Source: Sambucus nigra (taxonomy: Eukaryota; Streptophyta; Magnoliopsida; Dipsacales; Adoxaceae). Taken from it: DNA of 64,000 nt. Position numbers and translations under genes: made by a program. Under the pieces are notes generated by a model. That model had not been told where the DNA came from. It saw only the letters and a list, made by a program, of their open reading frames with translations, and ran no database searches. The first letter of the stretch is position 1; each line of letters starts with the position of its first letter. This document shows, piece by piece, positions 23,909-35,602 of the stretch. Location of the stretch: the NCBI GenBank assembly GCA_949130495.1, contig OX422211.1, forward strand, positions 535,900,017 to 535,964,016. The letters run 5' to 3'.

Positions 23909-24371
23909 GTTTGGATTCAACGGAGATATATATATATAGACACACACACACACATTGTAATATTACCATAATAAATGTTACTGTCTGTTTGTGAAAATGT
24001 CACATATATAAAACTATTTCATATTCTAGTGCATACAGTAAAGTTTACTGTTTGTGTAAATTTTTTTCTTTGAAATTTTATAGATTTTATGGATCTTGTT
24101 TGATAGATCTCGTCGAGCAGATTTCAAAAATAGTAATTTTGCGAAAAACGAATTTGTGAATCAAAAGTTATGATCATTTTAAGATTAAAAAAAAGTCTAA
24201 CCACTTATGTAACTTCCTAAAGGAAGTTAGAGATGATTAGTTATAAAAATAGTGAAATTGTGAAAAAATTCCCTAAAAAATTGAAATAGAATCTATATGA
24301 TTATTGAAAAGTCAATAAGACTTATATATAAGTTGACCTGATAAATGGGACTTAAATATAATAATGCCTTA
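23909..24371 (-). repeat. Right arm of a 450-base inverted repeat
   Basis: The inverted counterpart of 19268-19708, about 85% alike by eye. Its inner end abuts the LTR end at 23904 within a few bases. Its outer end lies about 220 bases before the start codon of the adenylosuccinate synthetase gene, so it may supply or disturb promoter sequence. Confidence 0.85.
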
Positions 24372-24592
24372 GAAATTAATCGAAAAAGTTAATTAAATAA
24401 GGACCGATCGAACTAATCAATGTCTAACTTCTAATACAAAAATGAATGAATTCAACCCTAAACCGAGAAGTCGTGGACTCCAAATAATAAATCGCCAATA
24501 AAATAAAATGATAATATTACGCTTTACAGAGTTGAGTTAGATACATAGATCAAGCTAAGTGGTTTGACGGCGTGGTTTGGGTGGTGGCAACA
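24372..24592 (+). promoter_or_regulatory. Presumed promoter and 5' UTR of adenylosuccinate synthetase
   Basis: This is the only unique sequence between the inverted repeat arm and the start codon. An A/T-rich AATAAAATAAAATG stretch near 24497 might act as a TATA element, but no strong core promoter is evident. Transcription start is not determined. Confidence 0.3.
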
Positions 24593-24874
24593 ATGAACCT
24601 TTCATCTGTTACTGTTAGAGTTAGAGTGGACACAAACCCTATCACACCTCCCCAACCCCAAAGATGCTTCAACTACAGAAACAGTCCCATTTTGAGGAGG
24701 ACAATAGTTTGCTCATCCTCATCAGCATCAGCAACTGTGGCTGACCAAAAGAGTGTTAGGATTGAAAAACTGAGCCAAGTGTCAGCTGTTTTGGGTTGTC
24801 AATGGGGTGATGAAGGCAAAGGCAAACTTGTTGATATCTTGGCTAACCACTTTCACATTGTTGCTCGTTGTCAG
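24593..24874 (+). CDS. Adenylosuccinate synthetase exon 1
   Basis: 94 codons: transit peptide, then [19 protein letters not shown] and the end IVARCQ. The donor GTATTC follows at 24875. Confidence 0.93.
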
Positions 24875-27800
24875 GTATTCCCATCTCCCTATTTCACCTT
24901 ATACACACATATATTTCACTAACTTAATAAACAAATTCAACATTTTTTATTTTAGGCCCAAATATTTTTAACCTTATACCCAAATTAATACTTGTCGTTT
25001 TATCAAAGAATCTTACTTTCCAATCTTATTTACAACAACCAAGTTACCCAAGTGGCGGAAAATCCGGGGTTGCGAACAAAGTTGCTATCTTTAAGACGTG
25101 CGTAAGCCAAAAATGATGAATACGTTTGAATGGAAGAAATGCGATTGAATCATGGTTCTCTAGTGGGAATTGTTCAAAGTGGCTTATGCCAAAAAGTCGC
25201 TCGAAATATATTTTAATAATACACATTTAGTCCAAGCTTTTTACTTTGTTCCAAAAAGTCCCTCGACACATAAAAACATTCAAAAAAAGAGTTCAAACGA
25301 GGGTCGCCGGAGCTTGGGGGTAGTAGGTCTGTCAATGGATCGGATTTTATCCAAATCCGAATCCGATTCATTTTAGTGGATATGGATCATACCTAAAATC
25401 CGATTGCCCGCTTATTAAATGGAGCGGATATGGATTCATATACTCCGATCCGTTAATAATCCGTCCGATTAATATTTTTAATATATATATAAATTATATA
25501 TAATATATTTTTAATGAATATATATTGTATTTAATAATATTTTTAAATATATATTATAATAGTTCTTTATTTCATTATCTATATTTTTGGAACATTTGCA
25601 AAATAAATTTATGAAATAAGAGTTGAAAATAAAAATGTTGCAAATCAAGTTTAACATAAACGGATAATCGGATCGGATCCGAATCCGTTTAACATAAACA
25701 GATATGGATTTAGATTTGCCTGATCCGATCTGATTAATAAATGGATCGGATCCGAATCCGTCTAACATAAACGGATATTGGATTTGGATTTGGATTTGCC
25801 TGATCCGAACTGATTAATAAAACGAATCGGATCCGAATCCGTTTAACATAAACGGATATGGATTTGGATTTGCCTGATCCGGTCCGAATCCGATCCATTT
25901 ACAGGCCTAGGGTGAGTGCTGCTAGCACATACCTTTAACAATAAGAAAATATTAGTTAAATGGGTGTTTGAGGGAGTTTTTAGAACAAAGTAGAAAGCTT
26001 GGACTAAATGTGTATAAGGGATTGTTTGGTATTTGGTCCTTGTTCAAATGAGTAACCTTGTAAAACCACTTACTTTTATATAATATTTGCACGACTATTA
26101 TTTTGGGACGGATTAAAAAGTAAAGCGCGACTATTAATTTAGTATGGACTAAAAAAAAGGGGCTTTATAAATTTAGGACCTATTGTAATATCAATTTTGG
26201 AAATAGGACAACAAACATTTTATTTATGGTTTTAGTCCTTATTTTTTAATAAAGTCGCTGGCGCGGACCCATATTCATAAAACGTCGACCAATCACAGCA
26301 TACCACGTGTCCCTTTAATTTGAAAATAGGGACTAAAAATGGAAACAAAATGTTTGTTGTCCTATATCCATAATCAACATTATTTTAAGTCCTAAAATTA
26401 CATAATCTATAAAAAAAAAGCACGGCGATTAATTTGGGATGGGGGCGGTATTTGATATTAATTTGGAACGTAGGGAGTATTGGAAATTTGGAATACTTCA
26501 CCTTCACCCAAACAGACCTAAATTTGTTATCTGTTTACATGCAATTTCCAATCAGTGATTTAGGGTTATATGACTTTTAAAGTTTGAAAATTGTAGTACA
26601 CCCCATGTTGAGGGTTTTAGTCAATTTTTCTTATTTGTTTTGGGTGTGCAAATCAAGTGTTTATTGGGAGTGTAATGTAAATCAAAGAACGAGTTGCAAG
26701 GCAAGGCAAAGACAGGTTATAACTCATTTTTTAAAAATAATTTTGGGGTGTAAGAATTTTTTTCCCAGTGAAATGGAAATTTGATTTTGGTAAACTACAC
26801 ATCATAAAGAACCTTTTTTTTTTGCGGGTGCAAGTCAAAGATACTATTTTTTGAGTAATACTTGAGTGAATAGAGAGGGATGTTACCCATAGCCGTGTCG
26901 TTTGAATTTCCTTTCTTCAAGTTTTCCGAAGTTTTATAAGTTTTGCTTTGTGGCATTGTACATCTGATGTAGAAAATTATCTTGCCAATTGGTTCGCATG
27001 AGAAATCAATTAAGTCTAGACATTTTGCTCATCTCAATCAATTCCTCCCACATTAATCGGTGTCAAATTTCAGATTTTCTTACATGACATTGAAAATTTA
27101 CCTTTTCTTTTCAAGGTTGTCAAGGAACATATGATGGTTCAGAAATTCTGGCTTTGATTTCTTTAATTTTAACACGTTCAAACTTGAGGCCAAGTTTCTT
27201 CTAATTGGGGTAATTGTGGAAAATTATGCAATCCATTGTAAGCTTAATCGGAGTAAATATGCAAGAACAGTTTATATGTTTGAGTTTGAGTTTGAGTTTG
27301 GTCAGGGAAGAGTTGTAGAGATCTATATTTTGGAGGAATTGAAGGTCATGCACATATATTTTAATAAAGGGATACAAGTCAAATATATGCTTTATAAGAT
27401 AAATGATTATATTTTATAATGATGAAGGAACAAAAGAATATGTCACATTGTTTTGCACTGTTTGGAACTCCACAACCACCTTGTCAGCCCCATCTAACAG
27501 AAAATTGAAACTATATAAGCACCATTCAATTCCTTGTTCCCTTTTGTGGTGGTAAGATATGATCTTTGAAACTTAACAAAAAAAGGAAAAGAAAGAAAAA
27601 AAAAGGGCATTGTTTTTTAAACCTTTCGACGTAATATGATTTACATGACTGTAGCAGCGTTGTTGCCATCAGGTGCCTAATTTGTGGATTTCTCAAACAG
27701 CCAGTTGTTTATGATTGCAACAATTTCTTCTGAAACCTTCAACATTTCTTGATTTCAGGGTGGCGCTAATGCTGGACACACTATTTATAACAGCGAGGGA

Positions 27801-30800
27801 AAGAAATTTGCCCTTCATCTCGTTCCTTCTGGGATTCTTAACGAGGAAACCATGTGTGTTGTTGGCAATGGAGTTGTGGTGCATCTTCCAGGATTTTTTA
27901 AAGAAATCGACGGCCTTGAATCTAACGGAGTCTCTTGTAAAGGAAGGATCTTGGTATCTGATCGGGCTCACCTCTTGTTTGATTTCCATCAAGCAGTAGA
28001 CGGGCTTAGAGAAGCCGAACTAGCCAAATCCTTCATTGGAACTACTAAGAGAGGCATTGGGCCTTGTTACTCTAGCAAGGCTAACAGGACCGGGATACGA
28101 GTAGGTGACTTGAGGCATATGGATACATTCCCTCAGAAGCTTGATCTTTCATTATCAGACGCTGCTTCTAGATTTAAGGATTTTAACTATAGCCCTGACA
28201 TGCTCAGGGAAGAAGTTGAAAAGTACAAGAGATTTGCTGAGAGGTTGGAACCCTTCATTACTGATACAGTGCATTTCATGAACGAATCCATCTCTGAAAA
28301 GAAGAAGATTTTGGTGGAAGGTGGACAGGCAACCATGTTAGATATTGACTTTGGAACTTACCCCTTTGTAACTTCTTCCAGCCCATCAGCTGGTGGAATC
28401 TGCACCGGCCTTGGAATTGCTCCTAGAGTCCTCGGTGATCTTGTCGGAGTTGTAAGTGGATAACGTCCTTATAGTTTTTTCATTTTTCTGAACTTTAGGG
28501 TAAATTACATAACCCTTCTCTCTTCTTTAACGCAGTTACCTAATAAAGCCTCCCCTCTTGTTTTCCATATTATTCCCATCTCCCTTTTTGTTTTAATTAC
28601 TCTCAATTCTCTCACTTGGAACAGTAAACATATGGCCAGTTTTGGTTCAAAACTCACTTTGTATAAGTGCAGGTTAAAGCATACACTACGAGAGTTGGTT
28701 CGGGTCCTTTCCCAACAGAAATGTTGGGTGAAGATGGGGATCGTCTTAGGTTTGCTGGTCAGGAGTTTGGTACAACCACTGGTCGTCCTCGTCGTTGTGG
28801 CTGGCTTGATGTAGTTGCACTTAAATACTGTTGTCAGATTAATGGTTTTTCTTCCTTGAATCTTACCAAACTTGATGTTTTGTCGGATCTCCCTGAGATT
28901 CAGATTGGCGTTTCTTACAAACATATTGATGGTACACCAATCAAATCTTTCCCTTCAGATCTACGTGTTCTCGAGCAAATAAAGGCAAGTTTTCTTTTTC
29001 TTGTTCGTTTTATTGGTTCTTCTTTTGGGGTGGTTGAGTGGGGACTCCACATGTGTATATATCTATATATATATATTCATTATGGTTGTGCTGTTTGAAG
29101 TTTTCATTGGTAGATCCATAAAAGAAAATCATATGTTAATAAAGACTCCACTGCTAATAATGTAGACATTAGAACAAACAAATTGATGTCAAATCTCAAC
29201 TTTAAAGGCAGAAAGTTATGTACATCATCTCTTGAAATCCTAATGATGAGTTTGCTTGGTCCGACAGAATAGATTCTTAATGTAATGAAATAATTGAAAC
29301 AATGTAATGACTTTACTTTTCAAATGCCCCCAACCTCTAGTATTCTTTCAAAATTGCCTCATGTGTGATCATTTCAAATTCTAAATTGGATGTGGTGTGG
29401 AACTTTATTTTTGTTTCTTTTTGGGGTTGGTGATGTTTCATTTTTTTATGCAGTCTTCTAGAGGTGCAAGAAAGTAAATTCAAGGAAAGCAAATCATTGC
29501 CAAAATATTTGATTTAAGGGATGGGGCCCTACTTGGTAGTTTTACTTGACATTTAGATATGTCCAAGTGTCTCGGCTTTTGTTTTTTTGAGCTGTCTTTT
29601 TAATTGGTTAGGGCTCAGCATTTTTGTCATTTTCCCATGGGTAAAAGAAGTGGGGTCCATGGATGGAATTGAAATTTTAGAGGAATGCAGTGGAATAGAA
29701 GAAACTTCTTCTGCTTATGTATATGCCTTATCGAAGATATAACATCATTTTACGTAATTCGACACTCCAAATCTTGATATTTCCATGATAAAAAAAAGTT
29801 TTGATGCTTTATATAGCAAACATGGATTTGAACGATAAACTACAGTTATATTTTTGTAGGTTTAAAGAAAGTGATGGCAAAACTAACAGTGCGCCAAATT
29901 TATTAATAAAAATGGGTGGAGTTATATAGAGCTGTAAGAAAACCTATTATGGGTTTATGTAATTAGGTGTGAGTTGAAAACATTGTAACTTGATAAGTTT
30001 CAGGCTTAATCTTTATCATATCTATGTAAATTAGCAAATGAGTAATTTGATATTTTGTATTTGGTTTTTACATTTTTCTCTCTAAATTGCATGTTTTTAG
30101 TTCACCTCTAAGTTGATTATCAAAAAAATGTGTTTAGTGTAAATACTACATGTGACTAGAAAAGGTTTAGGACAATGTAAAGAGTAATGTAACTCGCACG
30201 TTTTCATAACAAATAGGGAAAAATACATCTTTGGATTATTTGCAATTTCTCCTTCAATGTTTGAATTTGACATCATGATCCTAAATCATTTAGGAAAATT
30301 TAACGGAAGGATGACATGGTGACTTATTTGGCAAAGAGAAAAAAAAACATAAACCGATACGACGCACGAAAACATATTTTCCTTGATAAGGCCGCGGTTC
30401 TTAACTTGAAAACTTGTCGCTGAAGTCCCTCTTGCTCGGTAGTTGGCATCCGATAGTGGGAAAGGTTGAGTAGGGAAGTCCAGGCACAAATTCAATGGAA
30501 TGCTGAATGTCACGAAGTGGTGGGAGCTATCGTCCCTTGGAGTACGAATCCAGCATGTCCTGAATCTCTGATGCGATGTCGGCCAATGGTGTGCCGATCG
30601 GGTTGACAAGTACATAACACAATCCTTCATCCCTTGTCTTGGCAGTCAATGTATTGTGGTCATGTTAGTCGAGTTGAGTTCTAGTATATAGGAGGTTTTT
30701 TTATGAGGGTTTCTAGCCTCATGGGAGGAAGGCGGATGTTCATGGATGGGTTGTGATGCTAGCGGTGAAGGGGATTACCGAATCTGGGATTTGGGGGGTC

Positions 30801-32338
30801 GAACTTAGCGGCGTGGGAGGATCACTGGGTTGCGGATAAGAGTCGGGAGAGTCACTGAAGGTGTTGTCGGTTCTGTTGTGTGGTCGGGAAGGTTCCGATC
30901 TGGGCAGCGATGGTCGGGTTTACCCTTGTTCCTTCCGGATCTGGGTCGCAACGTCATTGAAGGTTGATTCAGCCTCGGGCTAGCCTGCTTGGGGTTCAGC
31001 CAGTTGAAGAACGCTCTGACGGAGTGCGCTAGTGCTAACTGGTCTTGTCACGACACTGGGCCGGAGAGGATTTGAGGCAGTGGCTGAGGCTTGATCTCTT
31101 ATGCCCCAAAGCTAGCTGTCATAATCTGTGTCCTGGTACCTAAGTTTGGGGCCCTATATGCCACCAGGATGTAGTTTTTTCTTGTTGGCAGTGAAGGAAT
31201 CTGAACGTAGGGGGAAGCCTGTGGTGGTGGTTTGTCAAACTTCACCCTGGTGGCATCACCCGGAATCCCAATCGTCGAAGTCCATGAATGATGACCCAGA
31301 GCCAACATCACTCTAATACTAATTTGATGTGAAGTTGGGTGCGGAAGCGAATCTAATACAACAACATCAATATTTAGAGGCTAAAGGCTCAATTTCTATT
31401 TCTCGTTCATCTCTCCAAAGAAAATAGTGATTACAATGGGAGAAAGCGCGCGCCTTATTATTTAAAGGGTACAATGGAATGATGGGAAGATTTCTACAAG
31501 GATGATATCACGAGATCGAGGTGACATCATTATTCTGGAAGAGTCTCGAACCATCTATAGACAAAAATACAAAAATAGCCCTAAAACGTTCATGCTCCTG
31601 CACCAAAAATAGTTCATTTTTCTGATAAGTTGGAAAATGAGTGAAAATATTTCTTTAGGGGATGGGTAAGAAATGTTTTCCACAGTAAATGATAAAACTA
31701 TGGAACACTTTTCATATTTATAACTATTGATGTTTGTTTCAAAGAATGCATTTGAAATTAAGCGCCACAAAGTTAAAACTTGAATAAAATAAGTAATTTC
31801 CATGGAAAACAAATCAATGCCAATTACGAATCCTAAAATGATTCTTCATAATGGGGATCCTCTGGTATGTATGTCGTTTAAAATGTAAGAAATAAATTAT
31901 CACTACAGTTGCAAATTCCTCCAAATGTTGCAGCTAAACCCTTAAATGATTGAAAAGTTTCATATATCCTTGTTTCACTTCATTAAAACCGTTCTATTGG
32001 CAGTTTTAGGAGTTTTGTTGCAAAGTTGATAGTTCAAGGATAGGGAGTTGTTTGTGACTAGTGTGATAGTACATGTGTTTCTTGGAATTTACCCTATAAT
32101 ATAGTGTTTAGAAAGGCCATCAACAATTAATTGCTAGGCACTGTCTGATATTTTGTGTTGTGTACAGGTGGAATACGAAAGTATGCCAGGATGGAACAGT
32201 GATATTTCTTTTGTGAGAAACTACTCTGATCTACCAAAGGCTGCACGTGAATATGTGGAAAGAATAGAACAGCTTGTTGGCACACCAGTCCATTACATTG
32301 GTGTTGGGCCTGGACGTGATGCCCTTATATACAAATAA
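24593..32338 (+). CDS. Adenylosuccinate synthetase, plastid-targeted, four exons
   Basis: Catalyses GTP-dependent joining of IMP and aspartate to adenylosuccinate, the first committed step to AMP. Exons: 24593-24874, 27759-28451, 28673-28984, 32168-32338; all junctions phase 0; product about 485 residues, the normal plant length. The first ~45 residues are Ser/Thr/Arg-rich, as in a plastid transit peptide (dual plastid/mitochondrial targeting is known for the plant enzyme). Motifs: WGDEGKGK (71-78, GTP/phosphate loop with catalytic Asp), GGANAGH (95-101, catalytic His), [14 protein letters not shown] (IMP loop, exon 2), [18 protein letters not shown] (exon 3), and the C-terminal [10 protein letters not shown]. 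No stop or frameshift was seen. ATG 24593 is chosen because no upstream in-frame ATG exists. Intron 3 has a GC donor. Probably a functional housekeeping gene. Confidence 0.95.
25324..25909. mobile_element. MITE in intron 1 with internal 75-base repeats
   Basis: The ends are TAGGTCTGTCAATGGATCGG and the complement of TAGGCCTGTAAATGGATCGG, a ~20-base terminal inverted repeat. The right half (about 25655-25895) contains three tandem copies of a ~72-90 base unit built from GGATCGGATCCGAATCCGTT, AACATAAACGGATATGGATT and TTGCCTGATCCGA. No coding sequence. The flanking 8-mers are only partly alike, so the superfamily (hAT-like) is a guess. Confidence 0.65.
26130..26480. mobile_element. Hairpin MITE remnant in intron 1, Stowaway-like right end
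   Basis: Inverted arms: about 26150-26254 and 26313-26440, sharing GGACAACAAACATTTT and TTTTTAGTCC. The right end GGAACGTAGGGAGTA (26466-26480) is a diverged form of the Stowaway terminus GGGACGGAGGGAGTA. The matching left terminus is missing. Confidence 0.6.
27759..28451 (+). CDS. Adenylosuccinate synthetase exon 2
   Basis: 231 codons after the TTTCAG acceptor, starting GGANAGHT and ending GDLVGV before GTAAGT. It carries the catalytic His, the [18 protein letters not shown] segment and the IMP-binding SSSPSAGG loop. Confidence 0.95.
28673..28984 (+). CDS. Adenylosuccinate synthetase exon 3
   Basis: 104 codons from [16 protein letters not shown] to RVLEQIK. It is preceded by a 221-base intron with a TGCAG acceptor and followed by GCAAGT, a GC-type donor. 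Confidence 0.95.
28985..32167 (+). other. Intron 3 of adenylosuccinate synthetase (GC-AG type)
   Basis: 3183 bases, starting GCAAGT and ending ACAG. Using GC joins exon 3 (LEQIK) and exon 4 (VEYE) exactly in frame; no GT nearby does so. AAG/GCAAGT is the usual context of the rare GC-AG introns. It contains a minus-strand retroelement remnant at 30400-31560. Confidence 0.85.
30400..31560 (-). mobile_element. Decayed Ty3/gypsy remnant in intron 3, antisense to the host gene
   Basis: On the minus strand, 31560-31328 looks like the end of an LTR. A degraded tRNA-iMet primer site (AGTATTAGAG for GGTATCAGAG) lies near 31305-31322. A 70-codon frame (31311-31099) is the probable start of gag. Near 30640-30430 the minus reading gives [15 protein letters not shown], then [16 protein letters not shown], the conserved segment just before RT in gypsy pol. 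Everything between is deleted or decayed. Confidence 0.6.
32168..32338 (+). CDS. Adenylosuccinate synthetase exon 4
   Basis: 56 codons plus TAA, after the acceptor TGTACAG. It begins VEYESMPGW and ends [15 protein letters not shown], the conserved C-terminus. Confidence 0.95.
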   Translation: MEYESMPGWNSDISFVRNYSDLPKAAREYVERIEQLVGTPVHYIGVGPGRDALIYK

Positions 32339-34454
32339 GTTACTGCATTTTCCATTCAGATCTCTCCCCAAGGGTTTCTTCCGTTCCAGTTGTGATGAGA
32401 ATGTGGAATGCTGGATGAATTGCTATTCTCCAATAATTTGGGATTAATACTTTTGGAAAAACACAGATATTACCAAAATCTGGCGACATGCATTTAATGT
32501 AACAAAAATGTTTTCGTCATTGTCCGAAGCTGCTTTGAATTTAGGTATTTGAATTCTATGAACCTTATTGAGATTTTGATAGAATTTTAGTTCGGTGCAA
32601 TCACTTTGTTGTGTTGAGATGCTTGCAATGCTCAAATGGGAAGCTTTAGTTTTTCGTGGTTTACTATGTTTCATGATGTTAAATGAGTTATTCAATTCCT
32701 TAGTAGTAGACATGCAACCATGACCAGTGAAGGAAGTTACTTTAGCTCAATTCGTGTTTGTTTGGATAAAAGTTCGATTAAGACAGGCTCGTAAAATAGA
32801 CAGACGAGCTAAGATTGAACATACTTTTGAGCATGTTCTCTTATTGAATTCTATTCAAATTTGGTCTGTGGAATAAAAGAACCAAGCTTAAACTAAGAGC
32901 AACCCACTGTTCGACTTAGCCTGTTTACACTCCCAAAATTACGTGTTTTTGGGCGGGATTTAATGTCACCTAATAATGTGTTATGAGTATATCTGATGAC
33001 ATTATTAGGTATGTACGTTAAGGTGTAGAATTACTTGTTAATTTGTTATCCATTGCTTAACAAGCTGAAAATTATGGGATTTCGATAGAAGTTTTGGGCT
33101 CCAGATTGATTAGCTTCCTTTCATTCAGTGTTTCAATTTTGCTATCTAAAATGTGATAGTTCTCGAGCAAGGCTATGATTTTTTTGGCGTCGAAGGAAAG
33201 GATCCTGTGATCAGATTATGAATTACTATTTTTTTTTAGGATGCCACATCTCTTTTTTCAGAGAGCATACTAAATGAGACGTCACTTGCAAAATGCAATA
33301 GGATTTTTAAGTTTGCTGAAAATTATACAATCGATTTCTGAAATTATATTGGGACTTAGAATCAATAATATTAGCAGACAATGCCACTTGTAAATATTGT
33401 TTGGTTACCAATTTGTCAACTTACAATCATTTTGTGTTTTTTTGTGATTGAATTTGAAAAATATAAATATGTTAGAAGATGTTTTAATGTGGTCTGGAAA
33501 TGAAAATTCAACATGAAAGTAAGGGTTCCTTGGATAAATCGATAATTATTTGTTTGTTGAGAAGTTAGATTTGATTGGGTTTAGATTGTTAAATTTGTAC
33601 ATCATATTTGAATCCATTAGAATTTTGACCAAATTAAATATGATCTCATCCTCATAAAATATTAAATATATAATATTTATAGGGCTTTCAGCATTTAGTC
33701 CCATTCCCATGTGAACAATACACCCGAACACAAGGGAAATGCAACACACAAGCCGAAATCTATTATGGTGGAATTAAATGGAGAAGATACAATAACTTGG
33801 GGGTAGAATCCCCAACTCCTAGATTATGAAATAACCTTTGGTTGCCTTTTACCTTAGTTAACCTCCAACAAAAATTATCATCATTCGCAAGAAATTCTAC
33901 AATCTCCAGCGACCATTTTCGTCAGCAAAGCTATGGTCAACAACAACAATACAGGGCTCTGATTTGTCATGGTTAACTGTTAATGACAAAATCCGAAAGA
34001 AGGAACTAAAGGGGTTAGACTCGATAAGCAAAAATTAATGTGGTTCAAATCCTAAATGACATTTTATTTTAAATGGTTGACTTTCAAACAATTATTATTA
34101 ATTTGGAACGCATATAGCATATATACCCCCTTTCATTGTGGCTTCCATTTTGAGTTTTTTTTTTAAATGGCACCATGCCTTCACATTTAAAAGATGCGAA
34201 AAGATATGGATTCCATATGGTTGAGACTCTCTTATTGCCATCTTGTCTAGTCCTCAACCACCGTCTCCTCTCACTTTAATTGTTGGCATCTCTTTGTTAT
34301 TTAGTCTATATACAAAAATCTTCCTGTCATATAATCTAAAAGATTAAGTTGTGATTCAATGGGGAATAAATCAATTGACATACAGTTGTTTCCTTTTGTG
34401 ATATTGTGCGATTATTTATATTTTGTTCTTGCCATTTGTTCATTAGCGATGTTC
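32339..34454. other. 3' UTR of the host gene and intergenic sequence
   Basis: The 3' UTR runs on from 32339; a clear polyadenylation signal was not identified (AATAAT near 32435 is a candidate). The rest is AT-rich without recognisable coding sequence, terminal repeats or RNA genes. Confidence 0.4.
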
Positions 34455-35069
34455 TTATTTAAGGGAGTTTCTAAGAGAATCCTAAATAATACTTTCAAAT
34501 ACCACAACTTTTTTTTACTACAAAATACCACCTATATCTAATATTTACCTCAAAATACCACATAGAGGGTCACCCCACTCTACACATTCAAACCTCCAAA
34601 ACCATTCGACTTCAACTTCCAAACCATTCATCTTCAAATTCATTCAACTTCAACTAAAGATTAAACTCATTCAGGTTGGTACATTGAACAAAATGACTAA
34701 TGGAATCCCAAACGTTACTAAACTTCGATTCTATATATATTCGTTGCAACTGAACTTCAAAGCATAGATTTCGAACTATATTCGTCCAAAGCATTTTCGT
34801 TGGAACAATTGGAATTCCTTTCAACGGTGCATTTGAACTATTCTTCCAAGCAGTTTCGTTGGAACTTCAAAGCATACATTTGAATTCATCCAAAACATCG
34901 CTGGAACATCACTACCAAATCAAATCGTATGCTTTTTTTAAATCAACTTGCAACGAATGAACCCAATGTTGTATGCAATGAATGAACCCATTATTGGATT
35001 ATTGAAAAAATACTTAATGTTTCGAATTAGGGTTTCATTCAGGGCAAATCTCACGAATTAATCGAGTTG

Positions 35070-35347
35070 ATTCGTTATGTTTATGACAAATAAACACAAG
35101 TTTAACCTAGAATTCATTCGTTGTCTTTACCCCAAAATAATTACATTACCTCGGTATGTTTATGACGAATGAAGACTTGGGTTTAACCTAGATTTCATTC
35201 ATTGTCATTACCCCAAAATAATTCCTTTACCTCAGTATATTTATGACGAATGAAGACTTAGGTTTAACCTAGATTTCATTTGTTGTCTTTACCTCAAGAT
35301 AGTTCCTTAACCTCTGTATCTTTATGACGAATGAAGACTTGGGTTTA
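35070..35347 (+). repeat. 80-base tandem repeat, about 3.4 copies, in the MULE
   Basis: Units begin at GACRAATGAA (35085, 35164, 35245, 35326; periods 79, 81 and 81). They contain GTTTAACCTAGATTTCATTC, GTTGTCTTTACC and a CTCRGTATRTTTAT end. Confidence 0.85.
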
Positions 35348-35602
35348 ACAATGAATACATGACATTTTCGATAACATTTCAAAGCATTTCATATAGTGCA
35401 ACAATGAATACATGACATTTCAACCCAATGAATAGCATTGTGGATAGCTTCTGGATCTGCCTTTTATATAGTTTTTCATGACATTGTATTTGATGTCATG
35501 ACATTGTATTTTATGATAATGTATTCATTTCATGACATTATATTTGATGTCATGACATTGAATTTGATGTCATTATATTCTTTATATTTGACGTCTATAG
35601 GC

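Noticed and set aside
24572..24592. Earlier start (GTG at 24572) for adenylosuccinate synthetase
   Set aside because: Plant genes rarely start at GTG; ATG at 24593 gives a normal plant leader.
27693..27999. Open frames overlapping adenylosuccinate synthetase exon 2 on both strands
   Set aside because: Shadows of the exon, which has a full family match in its own frame.
28505..28924. 139-codon minus-strand frame
   Set aside because: Antisense shadow of exon 3 and part of intron 2.
35070..35347. Regular repeats as a CRISPR array
   Set aside because: The units are adjacent tandem copies without unique spacers, inside a plant transposon; the same holds for the 60-base and 19-base arrays.
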